This document shows, in pieces, positions 8,147-16,953 of a stretch of DNA of 64,000 nt. Every line of letters begins with the position of its first letter. Within the stretch, counting starts at the first letter, position 1. Made by a program: the position numbers and the translations under genes. The stretch is from an uncultured Flammeovirgaceae bacterium (GTDB lineage Bacteria; Bacteroidota; Bacteroidia; Cytophagales; Cyclobacteriaceae): positions 62,001 to 126,000 of the forward strand of contig CAKZYA010000003.1 in NCBI GenBank assembly GCA_937883755.1, written 5' to 3'. The notes below the pieces were generated by a model. The model ran no database searches. It had not been told where the DNA came from and saw only the letters and a program-made list of their open reading frames with translations.

Positions 8147-9067
8147 CTATAATTTGATTTTCGGCTTTTTGAAGCATTGGTTGAGGAAATACTTTATCGC
8201 TGACATAGCCTCTTCTGTTTTTTCCTCTTGCACAAAATGACCGCAATCATAGGTGTGTACTTCAGCATTAGGTAATCGTTCAGTCCAGCGTTCTAGGTAG
8301 TCTGGGATGATAAACTCGTCTTTTGTTCCCCACAGAATGAGCCAGGGCTTTTCGGTTAAAAAATCCAGCTTTTTCCATTGCTCCTGATACCATACTGAAG
8401 AACCATATAGTGACTTGGCTAACTGGAGGAGCGACTGCCGAGAATTTTTGGTAGGGAACGGACGAATATATTGCTGATGGATTTCTCTCGGTAGTCGACT
8501 TTTGTCGGCAAACCCTTTTTTGAGCAAAAACTTGGGTGAGAAGTTAAGATTGAGATAAAGAAATTTACCCAGCCAACTACGAGCAATTTTATCTATTTTC
8601 TTTACGGCGGGGTTTGAGGCCGTTCCCCACAGCCAGGTGTTAAACATCACTACCTGGCGAATACGCTCGGGTTGATCTAAAGCAGCACCTAAGCCAATGG
8701 GACCGCCAAAATCATGCACAACCAGTGTGATGTTTTTTAGATCTAGCTTCTGGATAAACTCGGATAGGTTTTGAGCGTGATCTTCCGGGCGACCTGCCAA
8801 GGTCTTAGGCTTCTCTGACAATCCAAAACCTAAATGATCTATGGCAATACAACGATAGCTCTTGGAAAACTCTTTAATAAAATCCCGGTACAGAAACGAC
8901 CAGGTAGGCGTTCCGTGAACGAATAAGATAACATCGCCACTGCCTTCGTCAATAAAGTGCATATTTCCGGCTGAAAGTGCAGTATAGCATTGCTCAAATG
9001 GGTACAGTTGGTTATCTAACCATTGTGGAGATTCCTTTTTCATGACGCACATTGTAAAGTTCAACAT
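8147..9067 (-). CDS. Haloalkane-dehalogenase-like alpha/beta hydrolase
   Basis: Alpha/beta hydrolase. The oxyanion segment HGTPTWSFLYR and the nucleophile elbow VVHDFGGPIG, with Asp119 instead of Ser, match haloalkane dehalogenases and related epoxide hydrolases. Other catalytic candidates are D250 in LILWGTKDEFI and H277 in YDCGHFVQEEK. The tryptophan of the PTW motif fits a halide-stabilising residue. The ATG at 9043 (MKKESPQW) is an alternative start, because the first eight residues look unlike the family. It is cytoplasmic, and neither a halogenated substrate nor a transporter is nearby. The native substrate is unknown. Confidence 0.8.
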   Translation of the reverse strand: MLNFTMCVMKKESPQWLDNQLYPFEQCYTALSAGNMHFIDEGSGDVILFVHGTPTWSFLYRDFIKEFSKSYRCIAIDHLGFGLSEKPKTLAGRPEDHAQNLSEFIQKLDLKNITLVVHDFGGPIGLGAALDQPERIRQVVMFNTWLWGTASNPAVKKIDKIARSWLGKFLYLNLNFSPKFLLKKGFADKSRLPREIHQQYIRPFPTKNSRQSLLQLAKSLYGSSVWYQEQWKKLDFLTEKPWLILWGTKDEFIIPDYLERWTERLPNAEVHTYDCGHFVQEEKTEEAMSAIKYFLNQCFKKPKIKL

Positions 9068-9207
9068 TATTTAAATGAAGCTCTTGACAAAGGTCATAGA
9101 TTACCGAATGGGGAATCTTGGTCTAAACCAATAATTTCAAATGTTTACTGAGTAAAGTAGTGTGCTAAGATAGGTAACTCAACTTATGTGCTTCCGTATT
9201 TTAGAGT

Positions 9208-9561
9208 ATGAGGAAGGTGGTAGTGATTTTGCCTTTTATTCTCTTCATTCAATGTTCTGACGATGATAGCCTGATGACTCTCAATCGTGACTACTTCCTA
9301 GGGTCGTGGCAAATCGATACTGATATTCCTGCCCTTAATCAACTTACTTTTAAATTCCGAGTCGATAGCCGCTACACTGCTACTTTTGATAGTGGTGGGA
9401 CGATTGAAGGAGCTTGATCATATAATGAACAAGGCCGAGAATTACTTATGACTAGTTCTGGCGGATTAGATTCTTATGTCATTCTGAACCACTCCAACAG
9501 TCGGTTCGAGGTTTTGCGACCAGATGACGATAGCTTACTGTTTTTTGAGCGGGTTCAGTAG
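9208..9561 (+). pseudogene. Small lipocalin-like lipoprotein gene with in-frame TGA
   Basis: The gene starts MRKVVVILPFILFIQCSDDDS, a lipoprotein signal with Cys16 followed by acidic residues, then a segment containing FLGSWQID that resembles lipocalin-like domains of Bacteroidota. At 9415-9417 a TGA interrupts the frame after TIEGA. The same frame continues for 47 more codons (SYNEQGRELLMTSSGG to LLFFERVQ) and stops at 9559-9561. Related domains commonly have a tryptophan at this point, so TGG to TGA is the simplest explanation. TGA is a normal stop elsewhere in this window. It could be a real nonsense mutation or a sequencing error. Confidence 0.65.
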
Positions 9562-9566
9562 TTTCA

Positions 9567-10181
9567 CTACTCATTATTCAGGGAAAAACGATAAGCCACT
9601 GAAAGCTGGAACGCTGAGTTTTTAGAATCCACTTCTTCTACGGAGCTATCAACAACATTGGTAAGGCCTAGACTATAGCGAGTAGTAATCACCCAGTTAG
9701 CTGGTGACTCGTAGCTTAATCCAGCATTGAGACCAAAATCCATTGTCTTATATATATCTCTCATATTTATAGATACATCGTTTCCGTTTTCGCCGCCTGT
9801 TAGCCGAGCACTTATTAAAAAACCTATTTGTGGGCCTATTTGTAAAGCAAAATTAGGAGCTACGTAGATCTTACCCATCAATGGAACTATAAGGTAGTTG
9901 TTGTTGAACCGAATAGTGACATTATCTTCTTTTCCCCGAGTACCCTGCTGAGAAAATAGCAGCTCAGGTTGAAACGCAAATTGCTCTGAAACCGGAATGT
10001 GCAACACCCCGCCGAATAGCAACCCGGCGTTTATTTTTCCTCCATCTGTATCCTTGCCATAGATATTCGCGAAATTAAGACCAGCTTTTATACCAGGTTG
10101 TAGTGATTGAGCCGTAACGAAGCAAGGTAGCAACACTCCTAACACAAGAATGATTGTGAAAGACATAAGTTTAGGTTTCAT
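9567..10181 (-). CDS. PorT-like outer-membrane beta-barrel protein
   Basis: Small barrel of the kind annotated as outer membrane protein beta-barrel domain / PorT family. A signal peptide (MKPKLMSFTIILVLGVLLPC, cleaved after FVTAQ) is followed by GIKAGLNFANIYG, typical of the first strand, and by alternating strands such as FAFQPELLFSQQG, YLIVPLMGKIYV and FALQIGPQIGFLIS. The final strand is FQLSVAYRFSL. I chose the ATG at 10181 because the in-frame codons upstream (to 10202) add a non-signal-like stretch. The gene stands alone. Its role is unknown. Confidence 0.75.
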   Translation of the reverse strand: MKPKLMSFTIILVLGVLLPCFVTAQSLQPGIKAGLNFANIYGKDTDGGKINAGLLFGGVLHIPVSEQFAFQPELLFSQQGTRGKEDNVTIRFNNNYLIVPLMGKIYVAPNFALQIGPQIGFLISARLTGGENGNDVSINMRDIYKTMDFGLNAGLSYESPANWVITTRYSLGLTNVVDSSVEEVDSKNSAFQLSVAYRFSLNNE

Positions 10182-10310
10182 AGAAGTTAGATTAAAAGCC
10201 AAGAAATAATAATTATCTATTGATCGGTAAAAAATTTTCTACGTAAAATATACGCTAAAAAAGGAGTTTCTCCTAGAGAATATTTCCTTTTGAGAGATCT
10301 GAAGGAGCAT

Positions 10311-10342
10311 AAAAAAGCCCCAACTCACGATGAGCTGAGGCT
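10311..10342 (-). terminator. Rho-independent terminator
   Basis: On the minus strand, a 12-bp stem (10316-10327 with 10331-10342, with G-T pairs) closes a 3-base loop and is followed by six T. It lies 27 bases downstream of the lipoprotein gene at 10369-11097. Confidence 0.85.
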
Positions 10343-10368
10343 TAGAAGTAAGGGTTGAATAGGCTAAG

Positions 10369-11097
10369 TTATTTGATAGTAGGGGTTTGACCTTGAATCA
10401 GATTGTTGTCCACCCGGGCACTTGCACTGTTGCTTACTTCTACCTGAGCGGGGCTAAGAAACTGCGCCTCTACGGGCATTTCGCCAGATACGATCTCGTA
10501 GTTTTCATCAATCTGTACCATATCACCTTTCAGCGTAATTAGATAGACACCGTTTTCTTGAGTTGCCTCTACTTGAATGGTACCTTCAGCAAGACGATAG
10601 CCAGTCTTATTTACGGCAAAGTAAGCAATATAGAAAGGAGCAACCATGCCAGAGTAAGAATTGTATTCGTAAGTGCCGGGTACGATAGTTCCAGGCTGAT
10701 CAGCACTGTAGATAAAAATGGCTGAACTTCCTTGGTCAAACCAACTAAGTTCTCCGTCAGACATGGCAGTTTGATCGGCATAAGCTAGTATGACTGAGTA
10801 CTTACCATTTTCATCAGCTTGTGCCTCGCCTGTGCTAATAAATTCGGTATAATCAAAGGTATTGTTGCCCGATGCCATTCGGCCTACTACTGTACTGTTA
10901 TTGGGTTGAGATGGAGTAGTAGGAGTGGTGGGTGTAGTAGGCGTTGATGGAGTAGTTGGGTTGCCAGCATCAGTAGGTATGCCTGGGGCGTTAGGGTCAG
11001 TTGGCACTGGGTCATTAGCTTCGGTGCAGGCAGTGAAAGCAGCAACTAAAGCTACCACAAAGATTTTAGTCAAGTTTGAGAGAGATAAAGTTTTCAT
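10369..11097 (-). CDS. Lipoprotein with Pro/Thr-rich linker, function unknown
   Basis: A lipoprotein signal ends at the lipobox AAFTAC (Cys24). Residues about 31-67 are low-complexity, with repeated TPTTP units, probably a flexible spacer holding the C-terminal domain away from the membrane. The remaining 170 residues (from VVGRMASGNNTFDY to SPAQVEVSNS) alternate polar and hydrophobic positions as in a beta-rich domain, and I recognise no family. It has its own strong terminator. Repeat number in the Pro/Thr linker may vary between strains. Confidence 0.75.
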   Translation of the reverse strand: MKTLSLSNLTKIFVVALVAAFTACTEANDPVPTDPNAPGIPTDAGNPTTPSTPTTPTTPTTPSQPNNSTVVGRMASGNNTFDYTEFISTGEAQADENGKYSVILAYADQTAMSDGELSWFDQGSSAIFIYSADQPGTIVPGTYEYNSYSGMVAPFYIAYFAVNKTGYRLAEGTIQVEATQENGVYLITLKGDMVQIDENYEIVSGEMPVEAQFLSPAQVEVSNSASARVDNNLIQGQTPTIK

Positions 11098-11363
11098 AAT
11101 TGTAAAATTTAAAGTTCGTTAAGTTCAGTGATTAATGATGTCGGTTAGTAGCCGACTTTCACTATACTATGCCTAAGGAAGGGGAGAGGTTAATGCAGAA
11201 GAGGAAAATAGTAGCTAAAAAATGGAATATTTCTGATAACTATTTGATAATCAGAATACTATAAGCTGATAATTTTCTTGAGTTGAATATACAAAAGTAG
11301 TTCCCGCTGAAAAAATCTGTTGCCGAACTGCTACTAACGAAGCTGGATACTTATGAATCGATT
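11098..11363. other. Intergenic region without recognisable gene
   Basis: Region upstream of the lipoprotein gene and downstream of the SusD terminator hairpin. The minus strand contains one TACTTTTG box (11292-11299) matching TAnnTTTG, which could start a transcript with a leader of about 190 bases. No -33 match was seen. Nothing else stands out. Confidence 0.4.
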
Positions 11364-11430
11364 AAAAAAGAGTTACAGTCATCAGGGGTAACATTCAATT
11401 GATGATAACCCTAATACTGTAACCCTTTTT
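11364..11430. terminator. Bidirectional terminator-like hairpin after susD
   Basis: Long imperfect inverted repeat: GTTACAG near 11372 pairs with CTGTAAC near 11417, with further pairing inward through AGGGGTAA / TAACCCT. An A-run lies on the left and a T-run on the right, so it could end transcription in either direction. It sits 38 bases beyond the SusD stop codon. Confidence 0.65.
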
Positions 11431-11467
11431 ACTTAGGCGAGTGCCTACTAACGATTATAGATTTACA

Positions 11468-12934
11468 TTAATAGCCTACTGTTTGATCTAATGCTGAATT
11501 AGCGTCTAACTCCTGCTGCGGTATCGGAAAAAGTATGTGGTGAGGTTGTGCTAAGGTAACACCCCGATCCTGAGCTGAGGAAATATATTTTCCGTGGCGA
11601 ATTAGATCCTGACGACGCAAACCTTCGGTAAAAAACTCCCATCCGCGCTCTACCAATATTTGGTCGCGCAAGGCCTCTTTACTCGGAAAGTCAGATAGTT
11701 GATAAAGAGGGGCTTCAGCCCGGGAGCGCACTTCGTTTAAAAGATCAATAGACGTTTGGCTAGGCCCTTGTAGCTCATTAAGTGCTTCGGCTCTAGAGAC
11801 TAACACCTCCGCATAGCGAAGAATAGGCATATCGTTACCATGAACGGCTCCTAAAGCGTTGGGGTCAGGCGTAAATTTGAAACTGCGAGGGTACGTTTTC
11901 TCGATACCCGGAATAATTTCATCGTTCATTAAATCTATTGGGTCACCGTCTTTATTGACGTATTGCTTCAGTATCCAACCAAACTTTCCATTATTGGGAT
12001 CGTACTCCAGTGCACGGCGGTCGTTCGGATCAAAAGAGCTAACGAAAGTGCGTCTTAGCTGAAACTGGGCACCGTAATTCACCTGACCCGTTGGATAACC
12101 TACCGGATAGGCGTGGGGAGTATAGTTCCATCCTGGACCAGTCGCTAACGACTCGAAGACGAATATCAACTCATCATTCCCCTCATTTTCAATATTGAAT
12201 AAGCCTTCTACGGGAGTAAACAATTGGTATTTGTTGAGCGCAATCACTTCTTCTAATACATTGGCACATTTCTGCCATTGTTTAGTATTCAGGTAGAACC
12301 TACCTAATAATGCCAATGCTGCTCCTTTGGTAGCTTTTCCTGAAAGCTCGGCATCTACTGATAGATTATCTTCTGCTGTGCGTAGCTCAGCTTCGATAAA
12401 GGCTTGCATTTCTTCGTCGGTAGCTCGCTCTACTTCAAAGTTAAGTTCTTCAGTAGAAGTTACGATGGGAACGGGGCCAAAGAAATCGTAGAGACTATAG
12501 TAGTTGTAAGCTCGGAGAAAAATGGCTTCTCCTTTCAGTTGGTTGACTTTATCGGCTGAGATGGAGGTTGCATTAGCGATATTGTCTAGCAAAGAATTGG
12601 CATTGCGGATAGCTTCGTAGGTTTCTCGCCAAACGTTCACAAAAAAGATATTACTAGGTTGCCATTGAAAGTTAGCAAAAGTGGCCGCTGGGGCAGCGTA
12701 TCCTCCGCCTCGCTCTAGTTGCAAGTCAGTAGTCCAGCCAGCAAACGAAAACCAGGTTTCCCGATAAAGTGGTCGCGATTGGCGGTACGTAGCGTTAAGT
12801 ACGGCATTAATACCTGCTTCGGTATTTAAAAACGATTCGGGGTCATATTCAGTAAAAACTTGCTCATCAAGGTAATCATTACAAGAAGAGAAGATGAGCA
12901 GGAAAATGGTGAAATATAAGAATATAGATTTCAT
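11468..12934 (-). CDS. SusD/RagB-family outer-membrane lipoprotein
   Basis: Surface-exposed ligand-binding partner of a SusC transporter. A lipoprotein signal with lipobox FSSC (Cys18) is followed by NDYLDEQVF, typical of the family. TPR-like helices carry family segments such as AINAVLNATYRQSR-like, AIFLRAYNYYSLYDFFGPVPIV, LALLGRFYLNTKQW and PILRYAEVLVSRAEALNEL. The C-terminus PHHILFPIPQQELDAN..L is the usual SusD ending. The length of 488 residues is normal. It starts 22 bases after the SusC stop on the same strand, forming an operon. The substrate cannot be predicted; no glycoside hydrolase, peptidase or regulator is next to it. Confidence 0.95.
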   Translation of the reverse strand: MKSIFLYFTIFLLIFSSCNDYLDEQVFTEYDPESFLNTEAGINAVLNATYRQSRPLYRETWFSFAGWTTDLQLERGGGYAAPAATFANFQWQPSNIFFVNVWRETYEAIRNANSLLDNIANATSISADKVNQLKGEAIFLRAYNYYSLYDFFGPVPIVTSTEELNFEVERATDEEMQAFIEAELRTAEDNLSVDAELSGKATKGAALALLGRFYLNTKQWQKCANVLEEVIALNKYQLFTPVEGLFNIENEGNDELIFVFESLATGPGWNYTPHAYPVGYPTGQVNYGAQFQLRRTFVSSFDPNDRRALEYDPNNGKFGWILKQYVNKDGDPIDLMNDEIIPGIEKTYPRSFKFTPDPNALGAVHGNDMPILRYAEVLVSRAEALNELQGPSQTSIDLLNEVRSRAEAPLYQLSDFPSKEALRDQILVERGWEFFTEGLRRQDLIRHGKYISSAQDRGVTLAQPHHILFPIPQQELDANSALDQTVGY

Positions 12935-12956
12935 ATAAGTTGTCTTTAGTAGCTAG

Positions 12957-15900
12957 TTAAAATTTTAGAGTGCCGCCTACCCGGATTGTTCTGGCTAGTG
13001 GATAGTCAGTAAAAGTAGCTCGGGATAGATTGTTACGATCGGAATTAGACCCAGGCTCAAAATCAGAATTTGCGTCAGGATCAAAGCCATCGTAGTCCGA
13101 AATGGTCAGCAAATTTTCACCTGATACATAAATATTAGCTCCTTTGAAAAATCCAGTACCACTTAACGGAAGATTGTAATTGAGGGTAATGTTCTTCAAT
13201 CGGATGAATGAAGCGTCTTGCACGGTAAAGGTATTTACTTTATTCTCTCCGTCAGAGTACGCAGTATAGTTTACGCCGGAGGGAAACTCAGCATCCGGGT
13301 TATCTACTGTCCATCGGTCTAGGTAATTCTGGGCAATGTGATTTCTTTCTTTATTAATTGGGTACAGCGATTCAGCCACCAGGTTGTTGAACGTTTCTAC
13401 TCCCTGTGAGCCCAAGACATAGATTTCCAGGTTGAAATTTTTGTAAGAGAATCGGTTGTTAATCCCAAAGGTCAAATCAGGGAAAGGGCTACCCAGAATT
13501 ACTCTGTCATCGGCATTGATTTCGCCATCGTTGTTAGTATCGCGGAAGATCGGGTGCCCCGGTTGAGCGTTGGGTTGAGGTGAGTTGGCAATATCATCTT
13601 CCACCTGAAAAATACCATCAATCACATAGCCGTAGAGTGAAGCAATCGGTGCCCCTTCCTGAAGGACTAAATAGTTTCCGGAGAAACCAAAACCACCGTA
13701 GACAATTTCTTGAGCAAATTCAGGTAAATCTACCACTTCGTTCTCCAGAACCGAAAAGACTATATCGGTTTCCCAACCTAGATCACCCACTAGGTTTTGG
13801 GAGCGTAGCGAGAAGTCAAATCCACTGTTCCGAACTTGCCCGATGTTTACCCGGACATTGTTAAAGCCAGTAGTTAAAGGAACAGGCTGCCGGAAAAGTT
13901 GATCGTACGTATTTCGCTCGTAATACTCTATACTACCCGCAATACGCCGATTGAAAATACCAAAGTCTAAACCTATGTTTAGTTCGCTGGTAGTTTCCCA
14001 CACCAGGTCTTCATTGGGTATGCGGGCAGGAATAGCACCGTTTTGTAATGACCCACCAAGCACTGCCGGACTCCCTGCCCGAAAGGTCTGGATGGTCTCA
14101 AAGTTGTCGATTCCCTGATTACCGATCTCTCCGTAGCCAACCCGTAGTTTAAGTTCATCAAACAGGCTTTGGTTTTGCATGAAGGCCTCTTCAGATAGCT
14201 TCCAACCAATAGATGCCGAAGGAAAAGTGGCGTATTTATTTTTATCAGAAAATCGGGATGTGCCATCGCGCCGAATAGAGGCGGTAAGTAGGTATTTATC
14301 TTTGTAGGAATAGTTGATCCGGCCTAGCTGAGAATTGAGGCGATTAATAAATTTACCACTTCGAAGTTGGTAAGTTTCTTGGTTGCCACTTTGTAGTAGG
14401 TTTGTGGTAGTAATGTTCGAGAGAAAATCATTGGCTCGATTAAAGAGCGTTCGGGTTTCAAAATTTTCGTAAGTAATACCCCCTAGCAATTGTAAGCTAT
14501 GGTCACCTGAGCTCAGTTCATAGGATAGTAAGTACTCTGCCAGCCAGTAAGTGCTTTCATCATCCTCTACCGTAGCTCGACCGTTCAGGCCGCGACCAAT
14601 CTGGGTTAAGTCATTCTCATAAGTATCGGAGCGGACGTTACTCAGTTCAGTTCCTAAGCGAACAGTGGCCTTAAACCCCGGAAGTATTTCGTAATCAGCT
14701 GAGGTGGTAGCGTAGATGGTATTTTCTACATCGAGCTGGTCAATACCTTCTAGAAGAGCCATGGGGTTTTCAATGGCTACCAGCGGGTTTACATCAAAGT
14801 AGCCTTCTGCATTACGTTCGGGACCGATAGTTGGGTCAAATAATAAAGCAGAAGAAAGTACTCCTACATTCTCATTGGTACCTCTTCCCATTTTTATCAC
14901 ATTAGTAAGTGAGCGGTGTGCGTTAAGGTTTAGGTTAAAGTTAAGGCGATCGTTAGGCTGAAGCTGATAATTTATCCGGGCATTATAACGTTGCTGCCCT
15001 GAGTTCATGATAACTCCGTCGTTATCCATGTAATTCAGCGATACATAGTATTGTGATTTATCCGCACCACCCTGGAAAGATAACTGGTGATTGTGGACGA
15101 TGGAGTTACGGAAAATAATATCTTGCCAGTCGTAGCCTTCACCTACTTCGGCAATTCTTTCGGGAGAATGAATAATGTCACCTCCAGACTCTACATTAAT
15201 TTCATTGAGAACCGTTAGGTATTCGCGACCATTGAGCATATCTACCCGGTCTTTCACATCCTGAAAGCCAACATACGTGCTGTAATCTATACTCATTTGC
15301 CCCTTACGACCTTTTTTGGTTGTGATGAGTAACACTCCGTTGGCTGCCCGAGAACCGTAAATTGCGGAGGCTGAGGCATCTTTCAGAACCTCAATAGACT
15401 CAATATCATCGGGGCTGAGTGCCGTTACCGAACCACCAGGTAGACCATCAATTACTACTAGTACTTCGTTGCTACTGTTAATAGAGTTAGCACCCCGGAT
15501 TTTAATATCTATTGCACCGCCGGGAGCCGAACTAGCCTGACTGATCTGTACCCCCGAAGCCTTACCGTTTAGCAGTTGCAAAGCGTTGGTATTGGCACCT
15601 TTTACGAAGTCTTCATTAGTGACCTGTACTACAGCTCCAGTTAGGTCACTCTTTTTCTGCGAGCCGTAGCCAACCACTACCACTTCATTCATGAGTTGCG
15701 TTTCCTCTTTCAGAGTAATATTGATTTTGTTCTGACCATTGACGGGCACTTCTAGAGGTTCGTAACCCAAGTAAGAGACCATAAGTACGGCATTCTCATC
15801 AGCCACCCTGAGAGTAAAATTTCCGTTAACATCAGTGATAGTACCTCGGGTTGGCTCACTTTGCTCTAATACATTGACCCCTACTAAGGGACCAGATTGA

Positions 15901-15992
15901 TCCCGGACTGTGCCGGTTACCTCAAAATTTTGGGAGTACGCGGAAAATGTGCTTATCAATAGTATGACAAGCAGCTTGGTAAACTTTTTCAT
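12957..15992 (-). CDS. SusC/RagA TonB-dependent transporter
   Basis: Outer-membrane TonB-dependent importer working with the SusD lipoprotein downstream. Signal peptide (about residues 1-20), then a carboxypeptidase-regulatory-like domain (about 25-95, with GTITDVNGNFTL). The SusC signature NEVVVVGYGSQKKSDLTGAV and a plug domain with AIYGSRAANGVLLITTKKG follow, then a 22-strand barrel ending in RTIRVGGTLKF with a terminal Phe. The length of 1011 residues is typical. No N-terminal FecR-interacting STN domain and no sigma/anti-sigma pair are nearby, so control is not by the common ECF route. Confidence 0.96.
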   Translation of the reverse strand: MKKFTKLLVILLISTFSAYSQNFEVTGTVRDQSGPLVGVNVLEQSEPTRGTITDVNGNFTLRVADENAVLMVSYLGYEPLEVPVNGQNKINITLKEETQLMNEVVVVGYGSQKKSDLTGAVVQVTNEDFVKGANTNALQLLNGKASGVQISQASSAPGGAIDIKIRGANSINSSNEVLVVIDGLPGGSVTALSPDDIESIEVLKDASASAIYGSRAANGVLLITTKKGRKGQMSIDYSTYVGFQDVKDRVDMLNGREYLTVLNEINVESGGDIIHSPERIAEVGEGYDWQDIIFRNSIVHNHQLSFQGGADKSQYYVSLNYMDNDGVIMNSGQQRYNARINYQLQPNDRLNFNLNLNAHRSLTNVIKMGRGTNENVGVLSSALLFDPTIGPERNAEGYFDVNPLVAIENPMALLEGIDQLDVENTIYATTSADYEILPGFKATVRLGTELSNVRSDTYENDLTQIGRGLNGRATVEDDESTYWLAEYLLSYELSSGDHSLQLLGGITYENFETRTLFNRANDFLSNITTTNLLQSGNQETYQLRSGKFINRLNSQLGRINYSYKDKYLLTASIRRDGTSRFSDKNKYATFPSASIGWKLSEEAFMQNQSLFDELKLRVGYGEIGNQGIDNFETIQTFRAGSPAVLGGSLQNGAIPARIPNEDLVWETTSELNIGLDFGIFNRRIAGSIEYYERNTYDQLFRQPVPLTTGFNNVRVNIGQVRNSGFDFSLRSQNLVGDLGWETDIVFSVLENEVVDLPEFAQEIVYGGFGFSGNYLVLQEGAPIASLYGYVIDGIFQVEDDIANSPQPNAQPGHPIFRDTNNDGEINADDRVILGSPFPDLTFGINNRFSYKNFNLEIYVLGSQGVETFNNLVAESLYPINKERNHIAQNYLDRWTVDNPDAEFPSGVNYTAYSDGENKVNTFTVQDASFIRLKNITLNYNLPLSGTGFFKGANIYVSGENLLTISDYDGFDPDANSDFEPGSNSDRNNLSRATFTDYPLARTIRVGGTLKF

Positions 15993-16206
15993 AGGTTGTT
16001 TATTAGGATTGAAAAAAGAGTTTACGGATAGAGAGGGAGAAGGGCATGGTAAGGTTAGATTGTATTAGTAGTTTATGCTATTAGCGACGTAGACATTGGA
16101 ATAGTGGAGAATGAAACACCAATCCAGGTCTTGTTTCTATAATTTAGAGGACAAATACTTCTAGAACAAATATTCCGATGACTTTGGCTATTTGTTAAGC
16201 AATTGC

Positions 16207-16770
16207 TTACTTATTCAGTAGAGAAAGGGTAGTTAATAGCTCTTCGGTAGTTACTACTGTACAAAATTCTTGGTGTAAGCTAGCTAGATGGATTTGGTGC
16301 ATTTCTTCGGCAGTGATTGATTGCCCGTCTACCCCGGTTCTCTCAAAGGTGGCTGTGGCATCAGCCACTAACTGAACGTCAAAACCGAGGTTTCCGGCTA
16401 TCCTAACACTAGTGGAGACACAGTGGTCAGTAGTTAACCCTACTACTACCAGCTTGCTGAAGTCGTTTTCTCGTAAATAATTTTCCAGATCAGTTCCAAT
16501 GAATGCACTATTTACGGTCTTGGTAAAAAGTAGTTCACCAGGTAGTGGTTGTACTTCAGGTTTGATTTGGCAGCCGGGTTGCTCGGGACGAAGTGGAGAT
16601 TTAGGGTTAGTAGAATGGTGCTTTACGTGAACTACTGGCCACTGCTTCTCTCGCCAGGCAGCTAACAAGCGAGCCATTTGTTGTTCGGCTTGCGGGTTAT
16701 TTCGCTTGCCCCAGTACGGATCGTCTAGGCCTTGTTGCACATCAATCAAAAGAAGTACAGAGGGTTGCAT
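16207..16770 (-). CDS. Isochorismatase-fold cysteine hydrolase
   Basis: Cytoplasmic hydrolase of the isochorismatase/nicotinamidase-like family. The predicted triad is intact: D10 in LLLIDVQQG, K84 in FTKTVNSAF and C117 in LTTDHCVSTS, with the cis-peptide-type VGLTTDHC turn. The length of 187 residues is typical. Nicotinamidase metal ligands (DxH) are not evident, so a ureido- or amide-hydrolase role is as likely. It is a single gene. A perfect 14-bp palindrome (16196-16209) overlaps the stop codon. Confidence 0.85.
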   Translation of the reverse strand: MQPSVLLLIDVQQGLDDPYWGKRNNPQAEQQMARLLAAWREKQWPVVHVKHHSTNPKSPLRPEQPGCQIKPEVQPLPGELLFTKTVNSAFIGTDLENYLRENDFSKLVVVGLTTDHCVSTSVRIAGNLGFDVQLVADATATFERTGVDGQSITAEEMHQIHLASLHQEFCTVVTTEELLTTLSLLNK

Positions 16771-16953
16771 AGGTGAGTTAATTGTAACGCGAAGATAAAA
16801 ATTAACATCTGTTCTTCAAGGAGTAAATGGCTGGGAGCTTGGGGCAAGGGGCGAGGAGTAGAAAAATACTACTCCCTGCATCTGCCCTCTTTTTTCGTCC
16901 ATTTTGAAAACCTTTCCAATCAATCTCGTAAAGTATTATTTACCCGTGTATTA

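Noticed and set aside
9415-9417. TGA recoding (Trp or selenocysteine) in this genome
   Set aside because: The two internal TGA codons replace different residues (Trp and probably Gly), other genes here end in TGA, and no SECIS-like structure or selenoprotein gene was seen.
16196-16209. The palindrome at the isochorismatase stop codon as a terminator or operator
   Set aside because: It is only 14 bp, without loop or T-run, and overlaps the stop codon; not enough to support a function.
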